Source of the DNA: Oscillospiraceae bacterium
Lineage (GTDB): Bacteria > Bacillota > Clostridia > Oscillospirales > Oscillospiraceae
Assembly (NCBI GenBank): GCA_902791215.1
Contig: CADAUZ010000001.1
Coordinates: 148,001 to 212,000, forward strand
Reading direction: 5' to 3'
DNA: 64,000 nt
Shown: positions 41,394-49,959 of the stretch, piece by piece
Layout: every line of letters begins with the position of its first letter
Numbering within the stretch: position 1 is the stretch's first letter
Notes under the pieces: model-generated
What the model saw: only the letters and a program-made list of their open reading frames with translations
Told to the model about the DNA's origin: nothing
The model's database searches: none
Program-made: the position numbers and the translations under genes

Positions 41394-42986
41394 TCAGTCG
41401 CGGTTAAATTCTCTGAGTATGAGGCCCTCGTTTTTCTGCAGGGCCCAGTTGACGCACCAGTCTGAGGTGAAGAGCAGGAGGTTGTTGCCCTTGAAGTCCT
41501 GCACCCATTTGGTGTCGCTGGTGAGATTCAGGTCCGGGATGCGGATGTCGTCGTTCTCCACCCAGCGCACCAGCTCATAGGGCATGGAGCGGCGGCGGAT
41601 CTCCACCCCGTACTCCGTGCGCAGGCGGTATTCCAGCACCTCAAACTGCAGCACGCCCACGACGCCCACGATGACCTCCTCCACGCCGGTATACGGCTCG
41701 TGGAAGATCTGGATGGCGCCCTCCTGGGCGATCTGCATGATGCCCTTTTCAAACTGCTTGCGCTTCATGGTGTCCACGCGCTCCACGCCGGCAAAGTGCT
41801 CCGGCGCGAAGGTTGGGATGCCCTCGAAGCAGACGTTCATGTTTTTCTCGCAGATGGTGTCGCCGATGGAGAAGATGCCGGGATCGAAGACGCCGATGAT
41901 GTCACCGGCGTAGGCCTCGTCGATGATGGCGCGGTCCTGGGCCATGAGCTGCTGGGGCTGGGCAAGCCGGAGGGCCTTGCCCGCCTGGACATGGAAATAC
42001 TCTTTATCCCGCTCAAAGCGGCCCGAGCAGATGCGCATGAAGGCGATGCGGTCGCGGTGGGCCTTGTTCATGTTGGCCTGGATTTTGAAGACGAAGGCGG
42101 AGAAGCGCTCGTCCATGGGATCGACGATATCGTCCTGGGAAATGCGCGGCAGGGGCGGCATGGTCATTTTCAGGAAGGACTCCAGAAACGGCTCCACGCC
42201 GAAGTTATTGAGGGCTGAGCCGAAGAACACGGGGCTGAGTCTCCCCTTGCGGACTTCTTCAATATCAAACTCGTAGCCCGCGCCGTCCAGGAGTTCAATG
42301 TCGTCGGCAAGCTGCTCGCGCAGACGATGGCCGATGAGCTCGTCGAGCTTCTCGGTCTCGTCCAGCTTACACTCGATGGCTCTTATTTTGCTCTGGCCGC
42401 GGTGGAACTCGTTGAAGGCGAGGATCTCGCGGCGCTCGCGGTCATAGACGCCCTTGAAATCCTGGCCGCAGCCGATGGGCCAGTTCATGGGATAGGTCCC
42501 GATGCCGAACTCCGTCTCCAGCTCCTGCATGAGATCGTAAGGGCTTCTGGCCTCGCGGTCGAGCTTGTTGATAAAGGTGAAGATGGGGATGTGGCGCATG
42601 GCGCAGATCTTGAAAAGCTTTCTGGTCTGCGGCTCGATGCCCTTGGCGGCGTCAATGACCATGACGGCGGAGTCCGCCGCCATGAGGGTGCGGTAGGTGT
42701 CCTCGGAGAAGTCCTGGTGGCCCGGGGTGTCGAGGATATTGATGCAGTATCCCTCGTACTCAAACTGCATGACGGAGGAGGTGATGGAGATGCCGCGCTG
42801 CTTTTCCAGCTCCATCCAGTCGGAGACGGCGTGGCGCGCGGTGGCCTTGCCTTTGACGGAGCCCGCCAGCTGGATCGCCCCGCCGTAGAGCAGGAGCTTT
42901 TCGGTCAGCGTGGTTTTGCCCGCGTCTGGGTGGGAGATGATGGCGAAGGTTCTGCGCCTTTCGATTTCTTTTTTATAATCCGGCAT
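41394..42986 (-). CDS. prfC: Peptide chain release factor 3
   Basis: 530-residue translational GTPase that recycles RF1/RF2 from the ribosome. G motifs: SHPDAGKTTLTE, RGISITSSVM, LDTPGHQDFSED, NKLDREA; RF3-specific stretches follow (WPIGCGQDFKGVYDR, ELLDGAGYEFD, VGVVGVLQFEVL). ATG 42986 has AAGGA 8 bases upstream. First gene of a prfC-FTCD-sir2 operon by spacing (13 and 14 bases). Confidence 0.96.
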   Translation of the reverse strand: MPDYKKEIERRRTFAIISHPDAGKTTLTEKLLLYGGAIQLAGSVKGKATARHAVSDWMELEKQRGISITSSVMQFEYEGYCINILDTPGHQDFSEDTYRTLMAADSAVMVIDAAKGIEPQTRKLFKICAMRHIPIFTFINKLDREARSPYDLMQELETEFGIGTYPMNWPIGCGQDFKGVYDRERREILAFNEFHRGQSKIRAIECKLDETEKLDELIGHRLREQLADDIELLDGAGYEFDIEEVRKGRLSPVFFGSALNNFGVEPFLESFLKMTMPPLPRISQDDIVDPMDERFSAFVFKIQANMNKAHRDRIAFMRICSGRFERDKEYFHVQAGKALRLAQPQQLMAQDRAIIDEAYAGDIIGVFDPGIFSIGDTICEKNMNVCFEGIPTFAPEHFAGVERVDTMKRKQFEKGIMQIAQEGAIQIFHEPYTGVEEVIVGVVGVLQFEVLEYRLRTEYGVEIRRRSMPYELVRWVENDDIRIPDLNLTSDTKWVQDFKGNNLLLFTSDWCVNWALQKNEGLILREFNRD

Positions 42987-43087
42987 AACAAACATCCTTA
43001 ATTTCCATATAATTCTTGACGCTATATTATATCCGCTGAACGGGAAAAAGTAAAGGTTTTAAAATGCGGCGAAAGCATCTTTGAAAA

Positions 43088-43115
43088 AAGGCTCCCGGTC
43101 AGAGGCCGGGAGTCC
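43088..43115 (-). terminator. Terminator of the fused ABC transporter gene
   Basis: GGCTCCCGG/CCGGGAGTCC with loop TCAGAGG, then TTTTTT on the minus strand, 6 bases after the stop. Confidence 0.9.
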
Positions 43116-43120
43116 TTGCC

Positions 43121-46051
43121 TTATTCGTTTCGCAGGGCCTCCACCGGGTCCTTCTTGGCGGCGATGCCGGAGGGGATCAGGCCCGCGATGAAGGTCAGCG
43201 TCACGCTCACCAGCACAAGCCCGACCCCGCCGACGAGCGGCAGCGTGGAGCGCAGGCCCGTGAGGGATGGGTGCTCGGCGATGATAAGGTTGACCGGAAT
43301 ATTGATGAGCAGCGTGATGCCGATGCCGATTAATCCCGCGAAAAGGCCGATAATGAAGGCCTCGGCATTGAACACACGGGAGACATCTCGCTTTGAAGCG
43401 CCGATGGCGCGCAGGATGCCGATCTCCTTGGTGCGCTCGAGAACGCTGATATAGGTGATAATGCCGATCATGATGGAGGAGACCACCAGGGAGATGGCCA
43501 CAAAGGCGATGAGCACATAGCTTATCACGTTGATGATCTTCGTGATGGAGCTCATGAGCATGGCCACGATGTCCGTATACTCGATCTGATCCTCCTCGGG
43601 CACGGTGTCGTTATAATTCATGATGGCCTTGGCAACTGCGTCCTTGTTCTCGAAGCTTGAGGCGTAGATGTTGATGACGCTGGGGTTTTCGAGGTCCACA
43701 TAGCCGAGCTGCTTCAGATTTTTGCGCAGGGTGCTCTCGGAGTAAGTGGGCGGCATGGCGTTGTCGTAGAGCCAGAGGTAGTCGTCGTCCTCCAGAGAGA
43801 GAAGCTCAAAGTCCCGGGCAAGCTCGCTGTCGGAGAGGTAGGCGTACATGTTGCGCATCTGGATGGCGTACTGCTCCTTGACCTGCTGGGAGATCATGCC
43901 GCGCATGTACTCAAAGAGCGTGTCGTCGTCCATCTCCTTGAGGAAAGAGGCGTAGCCCGGATAATATTTCAGCACCATGTCCTCGATATCCTTGCGGGTG
44001 GTGTCCTTGAGCTGTTCGTCAAGCTGTTCGTCGATGTAGCTGTCCTCCGGGACGCTCATGAACTCCACATAGAGCTCCCCGAGCTTTTTCTCGTCGGCGT
44101 CGCGGATATAGTCCTTCGCCGCCTCGATCTTGCGCGATTTGCTCATGGCCTCGTCGTTTTCGTCGAGGAAGGGCAGGCCGGTCAGCACATCGGTGTCTGG
44201 GTCTGCAAGCTGTCGTCTGACGAGGTCCTTCTTCTCCGCCTCGCTCACCACGTACTCCACCAGCTTGTGGGTATAGCCCACCGAGCCGGTACTCATCACG
44301 GAGGACATGGCCTCCCCGTTCGGGCGGACAATGCCGACGATGCGGATGGGAAGACCGTTCGTAAACAGCGTCGGCAGGCCGATGTCCCCGTCGGCGACGT
44401 TGATGTACTTCTCGTCCTCCTCGCTGTACTGGAACTCGTCCGCCGGGTAGATGTAGCGGAAGACCATGTCGCAGACCTGCTCGTAGCTCCAGCTCTCCTT
44501 CTCGGTGTTCAGGTTCTCCTGATTGATGAAGGTCTCCATATCCTCCGAGAGATTGCTGCTGGACTTGAGGCCGAGGGCGTAGAGCACGAGGTCCGAGACC
44601 TCGTTGTTCTTGTCCACCACCAGCACAACCTCGTCATACCGCTCCGGCCATCTGCCGTAGATCAGGTCATTCTGCTCCTTGATCAGCGGATTGATGATCT
44701 CGCCGTTATCGCCGGGCAGCATCTCCTGCCAGGCGTTCATGGTGTTGTAGGCCGCGCCGAAGGTGGAGAAATAGGTGCTGTAGTCGCCGCCGAAGGTGGC
44801 GCTCATGGCCCGCTGCATCAGCTCCGTCACGTCGGTCTTGACGATGTTGCCGTCGCTGTCCTCGGCGTAGATGTTCATGTCCATGTCGTAGGAGTACTGG
44901 ATGGAGCTGATATAATTGTTGATATCCGTCTTGCCGCTTTCGATAAACTGCTTGAAGGCCTTAAGGTTGTTTGTCTGCTTTTCCGCCGAGACCATGGAGT
45001 TCATCATGTCATAGAGGATGGTGCTGGAATAGACCGCATCCTTTTCGTGCTGGTTCTCCTCCGCCTCGGCCTGCACGCCCATGAGCGAGGCCATCATGCT
45101 CGTCATGTCCACGGTCTCGGCCTGGATGGTGATAGGGTAGCTCGAGAGCGTGTCCTTCTGCATCTTGTCGATATAGTTCTGGATGCCATTGGATAGCGAC
45201 ATGATGAGGGCGATGCCGATGATGCCGATGCTGCCGGCAAAGGCTGTGAGGATGGTGCGCGCCTTTTTGGTCATGAGATTGTTGGTGGACAGGGCCAGGG
45301 CCGTAAAGAAGCTCATGGAGGTCTTGTCCTTGCGGGCGGTCTTCACGGACTCGGCCGTGTCGCCGGTGCCGGAGTCGTAGGGGTCGCTGTCGTCCACGAT
45401 CACGCCGTCCTTGAGGCGGATGATGCGGCTTGCGTAGTCCATGGCAAGCTCGGGGTTGTGGGTGACCATGATGATGAGCTTGTCCTTGGAGATCTCCTTG
45501 AGAAGATCCATGATCTGTACGGAGGTTTCGGTGTCCAGTGCGCCGGTGGGCTCGTCGGCCAGGATGATGTCAGGGTTGTTGACCAGGGCGCGGGCGATGG
45601 CCACGCGCTGCATCTGGCCGCCGGACATTTGGCTGGGCTTCTTTTGGATCTGGTCCCCCAGGCCCACCTTCTGCAGTGCCTCCGTCGCCCGCTGCCGCCG
45701 CTCGCCCGAACCGACACCAGACAGCGTCAGCGCAAGCTCCACGTTCGACAGCACCGTCTGGTGCGGGATGAGGTTATAGGACTGGAAGACGAAGCCGATG
45801 GAGTGGTTGCGGTAGGAGTCCCAATCGGCATCGGTGAAGCGCTTGGTGGATTTGTTGTTGATGATGAGATCGCCGGAGGTATAGTGGTCAAGGCCGCCGA
45901 TGATGTTCAGGAGCGTGGTCTTGCCGCAGCCGGAGTGGCCGAGGATGGCGACAAATTCATTCTCCCGAAACTCCAGGTCCACGCCCTTGAGCGCATGGAC
46001 GACGGAATCGCCGGCTTCATAGTCTTTTCGGATCTGGCAGAGTTTGAGCAT
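43121..46051 (-). CDS. Fused ABC ATPase-permease of the MacB/FtsX type
   Basis: 976-residue protein joining a LolD-like ATPase to an FtsX-type permease in one chain. ATPase: GHSGCGKTTLLN, MSGGQMQRVAIARAL, IILADEPTGALD (within 1-225). Then the first membrane helix near 270 (LTAFAGSIGIIGIALIMSL), a very large extracellular region of about 470 residues rich in Asp/Glu and Tyr, and three C-terminal helices with FtsX signatures (KEIGILRAIGASKRDVSRVF). MacB family members use such domains for mechanotransmission and export of peptides or lipoprotein cargo, not classical pumping. Full length; the tRNA-Arg promoter lies just upstream on the other strand. Confidence 0.9.
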   Translation of the reverse strand: MLKLCQIRKDYEAGDSVVHALKGVDLEFRENEFVAILGHSGCGKTTLLNIIGGLDHYTSGDLIINNKSTKRFTDADWDSYRNHSIGFVFQSYNLIPHQTVLSNVELALTLSGVGSGERRQRATEALQKVGLGDQIQKKPSQMSGGQMQRVAIARALVNNPDIILADEPTGALDTETSVQIMDLLKEISKDKLIIMVTHNPELAMDYASRIIRLKDGVIVDDSDPYDSGTGDTAESVKTARKDKTSMSFFTALALSTNNLMTKKARTILTAFAGSIGIIGIALIMSLSNGIQNYIDKMQKDTLSSYPITIQAETVDMTSMMASLMGVQAEAEENQHEKDAVYSSTILYDMMNSMVSAEKQTNNLKAFKQFIESGKTDINNYISSIQYSYDMDMNIYAEDSDGNIVKTDVTELMQRAMSATFGGDYSTYFSTFGAAYNTMNAWQEMLPGDNGEIINPLIKEQNDLIYGRWPERYDEVVLVVDKNNEVSDLVLYALGLKSSSNLSEDMETFINQENLNTEKESWSYEQVCDMVFRYIYPADEFQYSEEDEKYINVADGDIGLPTLFTNGLPIRIVGIVRPNGEAMSSVMSTGSVGYTHKLVEYVVSEAEKKDLVRRQLADPDTDVLTGLPFLDENDEAMSKSRKIEAAKDYIRDADEKKLGELYVEFMSVPEDSYIDEQLDEQLKDTTRKDIEDMVLKYYPGYASFLKEMDDDTLFEYMRGMISQQVKEQYAIQMRNMYAYLSDSELARDFELLSLEDDDYLWLYDNAMPPTYSESTLRKNLKQLGYVDLENPSVINIYASSFENKDAVAKAIMNYNDTVPEEDQIEYTDIVAMLMSSITKIINVISYVLIAFVAISLVVSSIMIGIITYISVLERTKEIGILRAIGASKRDVSRVFNAEAFIIGLFAGLIGIGITLLINIPVNLIIAEHPSLTGLRSTLPLVGGVGLVLVSVTLTFIAGLIPSGIAAKKDPVEALRNE

Positions 46052-46081
46052 GGATATCCCTTCTACTTAACAAAACCGCAG

Positions 46082-46110
46082 TTGACAACAGTTGCATTCT
46101 GCTGTATAAT
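46082..46110 (+). promoter_or_regulatory. Consensus promoter of tRNA-Arg
   Basis: TTGACA (46082-46087), 17-base spacer, TATAAT (46105-46110), 17 bases before the tRNA. Perfect match to both consensus hexamers. Confidence 0.9.
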
Positions 46111-46127
46111 TCTAAAGCTTAAAATAA

Positions 46128-46204
46128 GCCCACGTAGCTCAGCAGGATAGAGCACTCGCCTCCTAAGCGAGGGGTCGGAGGTTCGAATCCTCTCGTGGGT
46201 GCCA
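46128..46204 (+). tRNA. tRNA-Arg (anticodon CCU)
   Basis: 77-base cloverleaf: acceptor GCCCACG/CGTGGGT, D arm TAGCTCAGCAGGATAGAGCA, anticodon arm CTCGC-CTCCTAA-GCGAG giving CCU, T arm GGAGGTTCGAATCCTC, with encoded CCA. It reads AGG codons. The 3' end is the likely source of the direct and inverted fragments downstream. Confidence 0.97.
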
Positions 46205-46205
46205 T

Positions 46206-46239
46206 GGAAAAAGCCATCCCATCCGGGATGGCTTTTTCC
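46206..46239 (+). terminator. Terminator of tRNA-Arg
   Basis: GGAAAAAGCCATCCC/GGGATGGCTTTTTCC, 15 base pairs, loop ATCC. It doubles as the start of a repeat unit seen again at 46509. Confidence 0.85.
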
Positions 46240-46258
46240 ATCCCGTGAGAGGATTCGA
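46225..46258. repeat. tRNA-derived inverted repeat unit, copy 1
   Basis: GGGATGG, T tract, CCATCCC, then GTGAGAGGATTCGA, which is the inverse complement of the tRNA-Arg T-arm end with changes. A second copy is at 46509-46541. Confidence 0.75.
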
Positions 46259-46276
46259 ATAATCATCGTGCAGGCC

Positions 46277-46346
46277 GGGGGCCTGTGCATGAGCCGGTGC
46301 GCACACCGGCGAATACCTTTATCGTTCACCGCCTCAGCGGTGAACG
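46277..46346. repeat. Three consecutive hairpins between the tRNA fragments
   Basis: GCCGGTG/CACCGGC (about 46292-46310), CAGGCC/GGCCTG (46270-46285) and CGTTCACCGC/GCGGTGAACG (46323-46346) follow each other without coding potential. They could be folded RNA or remnants of palindromic elements. Confidence 0.5.
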
Positions 46347-46353
46347 ATGCATG

Positions 46354-46374
46354 CGAATCCTCTCGTGGGTGCCA
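46354..46374 (+). repeat. Exact 21-bp copy of the tRNA-Arg 3' end
   Basis: Positions 46354-46374 repeat 46184-46204 without a mismatch, including the CCA. This is the pattern left by tRNA-targeted integration (attL/attR) or by a truncated tandem tRNA duplication. The 149 bases between the copies contain no integrase. Confidence 0.85.
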
Positions 46375-46508
46375 GCGTCAGAAGAAGCCTGCTCCATTCC
46401 GTTTCCGCGGTTTCCGTAAATGCCGCGAAAACTCCATATCCGCAGTCTCCTTCTTCCTTCCAAAATCGGACCCGCTTCGCTGGGCTCCGATTTTGTTTTT
46501 TCCCGAAC

Positions 46509-46541
46509 GGGATGGTTTTTCCATCCCGTGAGAGGATTTGA
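46509..46541. repeat. tRNA-derived inverted repeat unit, copy 2
   Basis: Same unit as 46225-46258 with one deletion and one substitution, again ending in an inverted, decayed T-arm end (GTGAGAGGATTTGA). Just before it is the hairpin AAAATCGGA/TCCGATTTT (46462-46494). I see no gene between 46205 and 46771. Confidence 0.7.
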
Positions 46542-46674
46542 GTTGATTGCAATACTGAGTAATCATAGCACAACTTTGCCTCGTTTGGTAGAGGCCGGGC
46601 GCTGAGTTTGCAAATTATTCATGTGTTCTGTCTTTTTCTTCCTGTGGATTTTGGGATAAAAGCGCAGAATGGGA

Positions 46675-46704
46675 TTGCAGTTTTGCCCCCCTCTATGGTA
46701 GAAT
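46675..46704 (+). promoter_or_regulatory. Possible promoter of the 63-residue protein gene
   Basis: TTGCAG (46675-46680), 18-base spacer, TAGAAT (46699-46704). Confidence 0.4.
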
Positions 46705-46771
46705 GTTCCCCGGCAAAGCACGGGACTTTTTCCGTCCCGAATCGGACAATACTGTTTAGGAGATGATCGCC

Positions 46772-46963
46772 GTGAAAACGCTGCGGGAAATGAACAACCG
46801 GGAGCTGTTCTGCCTTCTGACCGGTGAAGGAGAGATCGTACAGCAGACCATGCTGCGCAACATCATTCTTGCTTATAAGAAAAAGTATCCGGAAAAGGTC
46901 GGCCATTTTGGCGAGATGGACCTTGCCGCGATCGTCGCCGAAATGACCGAAGAGGAAAGCTGA
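46772..46963 (+). CDS. Small hypothetical protein, 63 residues
   Basis: I do not recognise the family. The protein is charged and mostly helical (LREMNNRELFCLLTGEGEIV..., KKYPEKVGHFGEMDLAAIV) with no signal peptide or membrane helix. GTG 46772 was chosen because TTTAGGAG lies 9 bases upstream; ATG 46763 would abut that site. A hairpin terminator follows. It may be a DNA- or protein-binding regulator, but nothing shows this. Confidence 0.6.
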   Translation: MKTLREMNNRELFCLLTGEGEIVQQTMLRNIILAYKKKYPEKVGHFGEMDLAAIVAEMTEEES

Positions 46964-46981
46964 ATACGTTCTGACGTAATT

Positions 46982-47016
46982 GCAGGGGCCGATAGATGAT
47001 CGGTCCCTGCTGTTTT
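46982..47016 (+). terminator. Terminator of the 63-residue protein gene
   Basis: GCAGGGGCCGAT/ATCGGTCCCTGC with loop AGATG, one wobble, then TGTTTT. It overlaps the stop of the convergent helicase gene. Confidence 0.8.
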
Positions 47017-48766
47017 AATACCCGTAGTCGCCGAAGACACGCATGGCGTGGCAGCGGTCACAGTAGTTGTACACCGCGCCGATGGGCAGCTCCTTTCCGC
47101 AGGAGCGGCAGCGGCGGATATACTCATCCTTGCTGACCTTCATCAGCTCCGCGATTTTTTCGCAGATAGCCTTGCGCTCAGCGGTGCAGTCGTCCTCCTG
47201 GCCGATCCTTCGCAGAAGCTGGTGGCGGATATCGTAGGCTTTATATTGGAGCTCGCAGTCCTGGAGCGTCTCGTCGCCGAAGTAAGGTGCCGGGACGCGT
47301 CTGTTTTTCAGGATCGCCTCGGCGCAGCGGGCCCAGTAAATGACCAGCTCCTCCGCGCGGGTGTCCACCGGGCAGGTGATGAGGTCATAGACCTGCTCCC
47401 GGTTTTCCGGGGTGATCTTTTTGCGCAGGTGCTTGAGCAGGATGCGGGCGTCCTGCATGCTCTCGCGCACAAACTCCGATTCCCTGGGCATCTTGTCCCA
47501 GGCCAGAAGCAGCAGGTCCATAGGGTATTCGGAGGCAAGCACCTCCCGCGGAAAGCCGATGCAGGCCTGCTTGATGGCCCGGACGCGCTGACCGAGTTTG
47601 TCGCCAATGAGATTGTCTCCGCCGATTGCCAAAACTTCGCCGTATTCGTGCAACCCGTAGCGCCCGGCCCGGCCTCCGATCTGGTTGATTTCCGCCGTGG
47701 TAAGGGGGCGAAACTCCCTGCCGTCAAACTTCTGGGTCTCGGCAAAGATCACGCGCTTGATGGGCAGCGAGATGCCGAGGCCGATGGCGTCGGTTGCGAC
47801 GACGATGTTATTCTCGCCCGAGAGGTACTTTCTGACCTCGTTGCGCCTTGCCTCCGGGGGCAGCGCGCCGTAAATAACGCTCGCGTGGAAGCCCTGCTTT
47901 TCCAGGATCGCGGCGGTGGAGAGGACGTTTTTGCGTGAAAAGCATATAATGGCGTCGTCCGGCCGGAAGTCACTGTAGCCCCGGCACTGTCCCGCATAGC
48001 GCAGCGGCGCGAGGCGCCGGTGCTGCACCACGTTGTAGGGATCGCCGAAGCTCGTAATCAGCCGCTCGATATAGGGCAGAGCCTCCGGCGCCATGCAGAT
48101 ATGCACCGCCTCGGCGTCCACAAGGCAGATCGCCTTGAGCCAGGCAGAGCCCCGGTCCCGGTCCGCGATGAGCTGCGCCTCGTCGATGACGGCGGTCTTG
48201 TAGTGGGTGTTGAAGTTGCAAAGCTCAATGGTGGAGGAGATGACCTCCGCCCCCTCGACAGGGATGGACTCCTCCCCTGTCAGCATGCTGCAAGGGACGC
48301 CCGCGTCGTTGAGCTTGTCGAACATCTCCAGCGCAAGCAGGCGCAGCGGCCCGAGGTAGGCCCCCGGCGTGTGCTTTTTCAGGTCCTCGATGGCGTCATA
48401 GGTCTTGCCGCTGTTGGTCGGACCGACATGGAGGATGAAAATACGCTTGAGCTTCCGTGCCCGCTCGATATACGATTCGGGCGAAAAGGACTCATAGAGC
48501 GCGGTGATCTCACGAAACTGCCTCTCGCGCAGCTCCTTTTCCTCCCTCTCGCGGATGATCTGCCGGATCTCCGGGTGCTGTACGGCCTGCTCCGCCGCCT
48601 CCTCGGTCCAGCCCTCCATCGTCCACCAGGAGCCGCCCCGCCCGCGTACCTTGATGATCTCCGGTTTTGGGAAATACTCCTGTATCTGTTTTTTCGTGAT
48701 ATGATATTTTTTGATGATCTGCTGCCGGGTGAGCAGACGCGTCTTTTCTTTTTTGTGTTTTCCCAT
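47015..48766 (-). CDS. SUV3-like DEAH-type RNA helicase with zinc ribbon
   Basis: 583-residue helicase most like SUV3/SUPV3L1 of the mitochondrial RNA degradosome. Walker A LHVGPTNSGKTYDAI has the typical SUV3 TNSGKT-Y; motif II is AVIDEAQLI; then VIYGALPPEARRNEV, VVATDAIGLGISLPIKRVIF and INQIGGRAGRYG. The N-terminus (to ~100) is a basic helical region; the C-terminus has two CxxC pairs (CRSCGKE, CDRCHAM), a likely zinc ribbon. Bacterial SUV3 relatives are less known; RNA processing is the best guess. It follows an MFS gene by 2 bases; the ribosome binding site is weak, so translation may be coupled. Confidence 0.88.
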   Translation of the reverse strand: MGKHKKEKTRLLTRQQIIKKYHITKKQIQEYFPKPEIIKVRGRGGSWWTMEGWTEEAAEQAVQHPEIRQIIREREEKELRERQFREITALYESFSPESYIERARKLKRIFILHVGPTNSGKTYDAIEDLKKHTPGAYLGPLRLLALEMFDKLNDAGVPCSMLTGEESIPVEGAEVISSTIELCNFNTHYKTAVIDEAQLIADRDRGSAWLKAICLVDAEAVHICMAPEALPYIERLITSFGDPYNVVQHRRLAPLRYAGQCRGYSDFRPDDAIICFSRKNVLSTAAILEKQGFHASVIYGALPPEARRNEVRKYLSGENNIVVATDAIGLGISLPIKRVIFAETQKFDGREFRPLTTAEINQIGGRAGRYGLHEYGEVLAIGGDNLIGDKLGQRVRAIKQACIGFPREVLASEYPMDLLLLAWDKMPRESEFVRESMQDARILLKHLRKKITPENREQVYDLITCPVDTRAEELVIYWARCAEAILKNRRVPAPYFGDETLQDCELQYKAYDIRHQLLRRIGQEDDCTAERKAICEKIAELMKVSKDEYIRRCRSCGKELPIGAVYNYCDRCHAMRVFGDYGY

Positions 48767-48768
48767 GT

Positions 48769-49941
48769 TTATTTCGATTGAATCCTTTGATGTGCAATTT
48801 TACACAGTCTTTCATGCGATACGATCATGAAGACCAGCAGTATAGTCAGATAGACCGGGAACAGGCGAAGCGAAGTGTGGGCTGCGCTCCAGCCAAACAG
48901 CGGCGGCATCAGCGACGTGCCCACATAGGCGCTTGCCATCTGCACGCCGATGATGGCCTGGGAGCGCCCGGCCCCGAAGTGTGCCGGGGTGGCGTGGATG
49001 AGACTCGGATAGACCGGGGCGCAGCCGAGGCCGATGATGATAAGCCCCGCCAGAGCAAAGCCGTTTGCAAGCGGCAGGAACACCAGCACAATGCCAAGAA
49101 TCAGGATTCCCTGCCCCAGCCGTACCATCTGTGAATCGTTCAGGCGCATGGTGATAAAGCCGCTCAAGGCCCGTCCGACCGTGATGCCGATATAGAAGAG
49201 GCTGCCGTAGCGGGCAGCGGTCACCGCGTCCACCGAGCGCACCGTGACGAGATAGCTGCTGGCCCAGAGGCCCACGGTCTGCTCGAGGGCGCAGTAGCAG
49301 AAAAAGCAGAGCATGACCGCCTTTGCCCCCGGCAGGGCCACGACCTCGGGCAGGGACAGAGCCCGCGCGCTCTCCGCCCCTCCCCTGTTGCTGTCGGGAG
49401 ATTTCCACAGCGGCAGGCTAAGGACCAGCGCCGCGGTGAGCGCAAGCTGCAAAAGGCCGATGACGCGGTAGCCCATGCTCCACCCGCGGCCTCCGGAGAG
49501 CGCCGCACCCATGATATACGGCCCCAGCGTCGCGCCGATCCCCCACATGCAGTGCAGCCAGCTCATGTGGCGGCTTGCATAGTGCAATGCCACGTAGTTA
49601 TTGAGCGCCGCGTCCACCCCGCCCGCGCCGAGACCGTAGGGCACGGCCCAGAGGCACAGGGCCAGGTAGGAGCGGCTGAGGGAAAAGCCGAAGAGCGCCG
49701 CGCAGGTCATCGCCACGCTGATAGCCGTCACCCTTCCGGCGCCGAGACGGCGGGTCAGGCGGTCGCTGAGGAGGCTTGAGATGATGGTGCCGACGGAGAT
49801 AATCATGAACACGCCGCCCGACCATGAAAGCGGGACCTGAAGCTCCCGGTGCATGACCGGCCAGGCGGAGCCGAGCAGTGCGTCCGGCAGGCCGAGACTG
49901 ATAAAGGCCAGATAGATGATGGGCAGCAGCAGAGAAACCAT
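48769..49941 (-). CDS. MFS transporter
   Basis: 390-residue 12-helix major facilitator. The first loop has SDRLTRRLGAGRV, near the A motif GxLaDrxGrr; GLPDALLGSAWPVMHREL and PYGLGAGGVDAALNNYVALHY resemble sugar/YbfB or FucP-like MFS proteins. ATG 49941 has AGAGG 8 bases upstream. It lies 18 bases after an SPL-like gene and 2 bases before a helicase gene. Substrate unknown. Confidence 0.85.
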   Translation of the reverse strand: MVSLLLPIIYLAFISLGLPDALLGSAWPVMHRELQVPLSWSGGVFMIISVGTIISSLLSDRLTRRLGAGRVTAISVAMTCAALFGFSLSRSYLALCLWAVPYGLGAGGVDAALNNYVALHYASRHMSWLHCMWGIGATLGPYIMGAALSGGRGWSMGYRVIGLLQLALTAALVLSLPLWKSPDSNRGGAESARALSLPEVVALPGAKAVMLCFFCYCALEQTVGLWASSYLVTVRSVDAVTAARYGSLFYIGITVGRALSGFITMRLNDSQMVRLGQGILILGIVLVFLPLANGFALAGLIIIGLGCAPVYPSLIHATPAHFGAGRSQAIIGVQMASAYVGTSLMPPLFGWSAAHTSLRLFPVYLTILLVFMIVSHERLCKIAHQRIQSK

Positions 49942-49959
49942 AGACAATACCTCTGATTT

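Noticed and set aside
46128-46541. An intact integrative element at tRNA-Arg
   Set aside because: Only tRNA-derived repeats and hairpins are present; no integrase or cargo lies between the copies.
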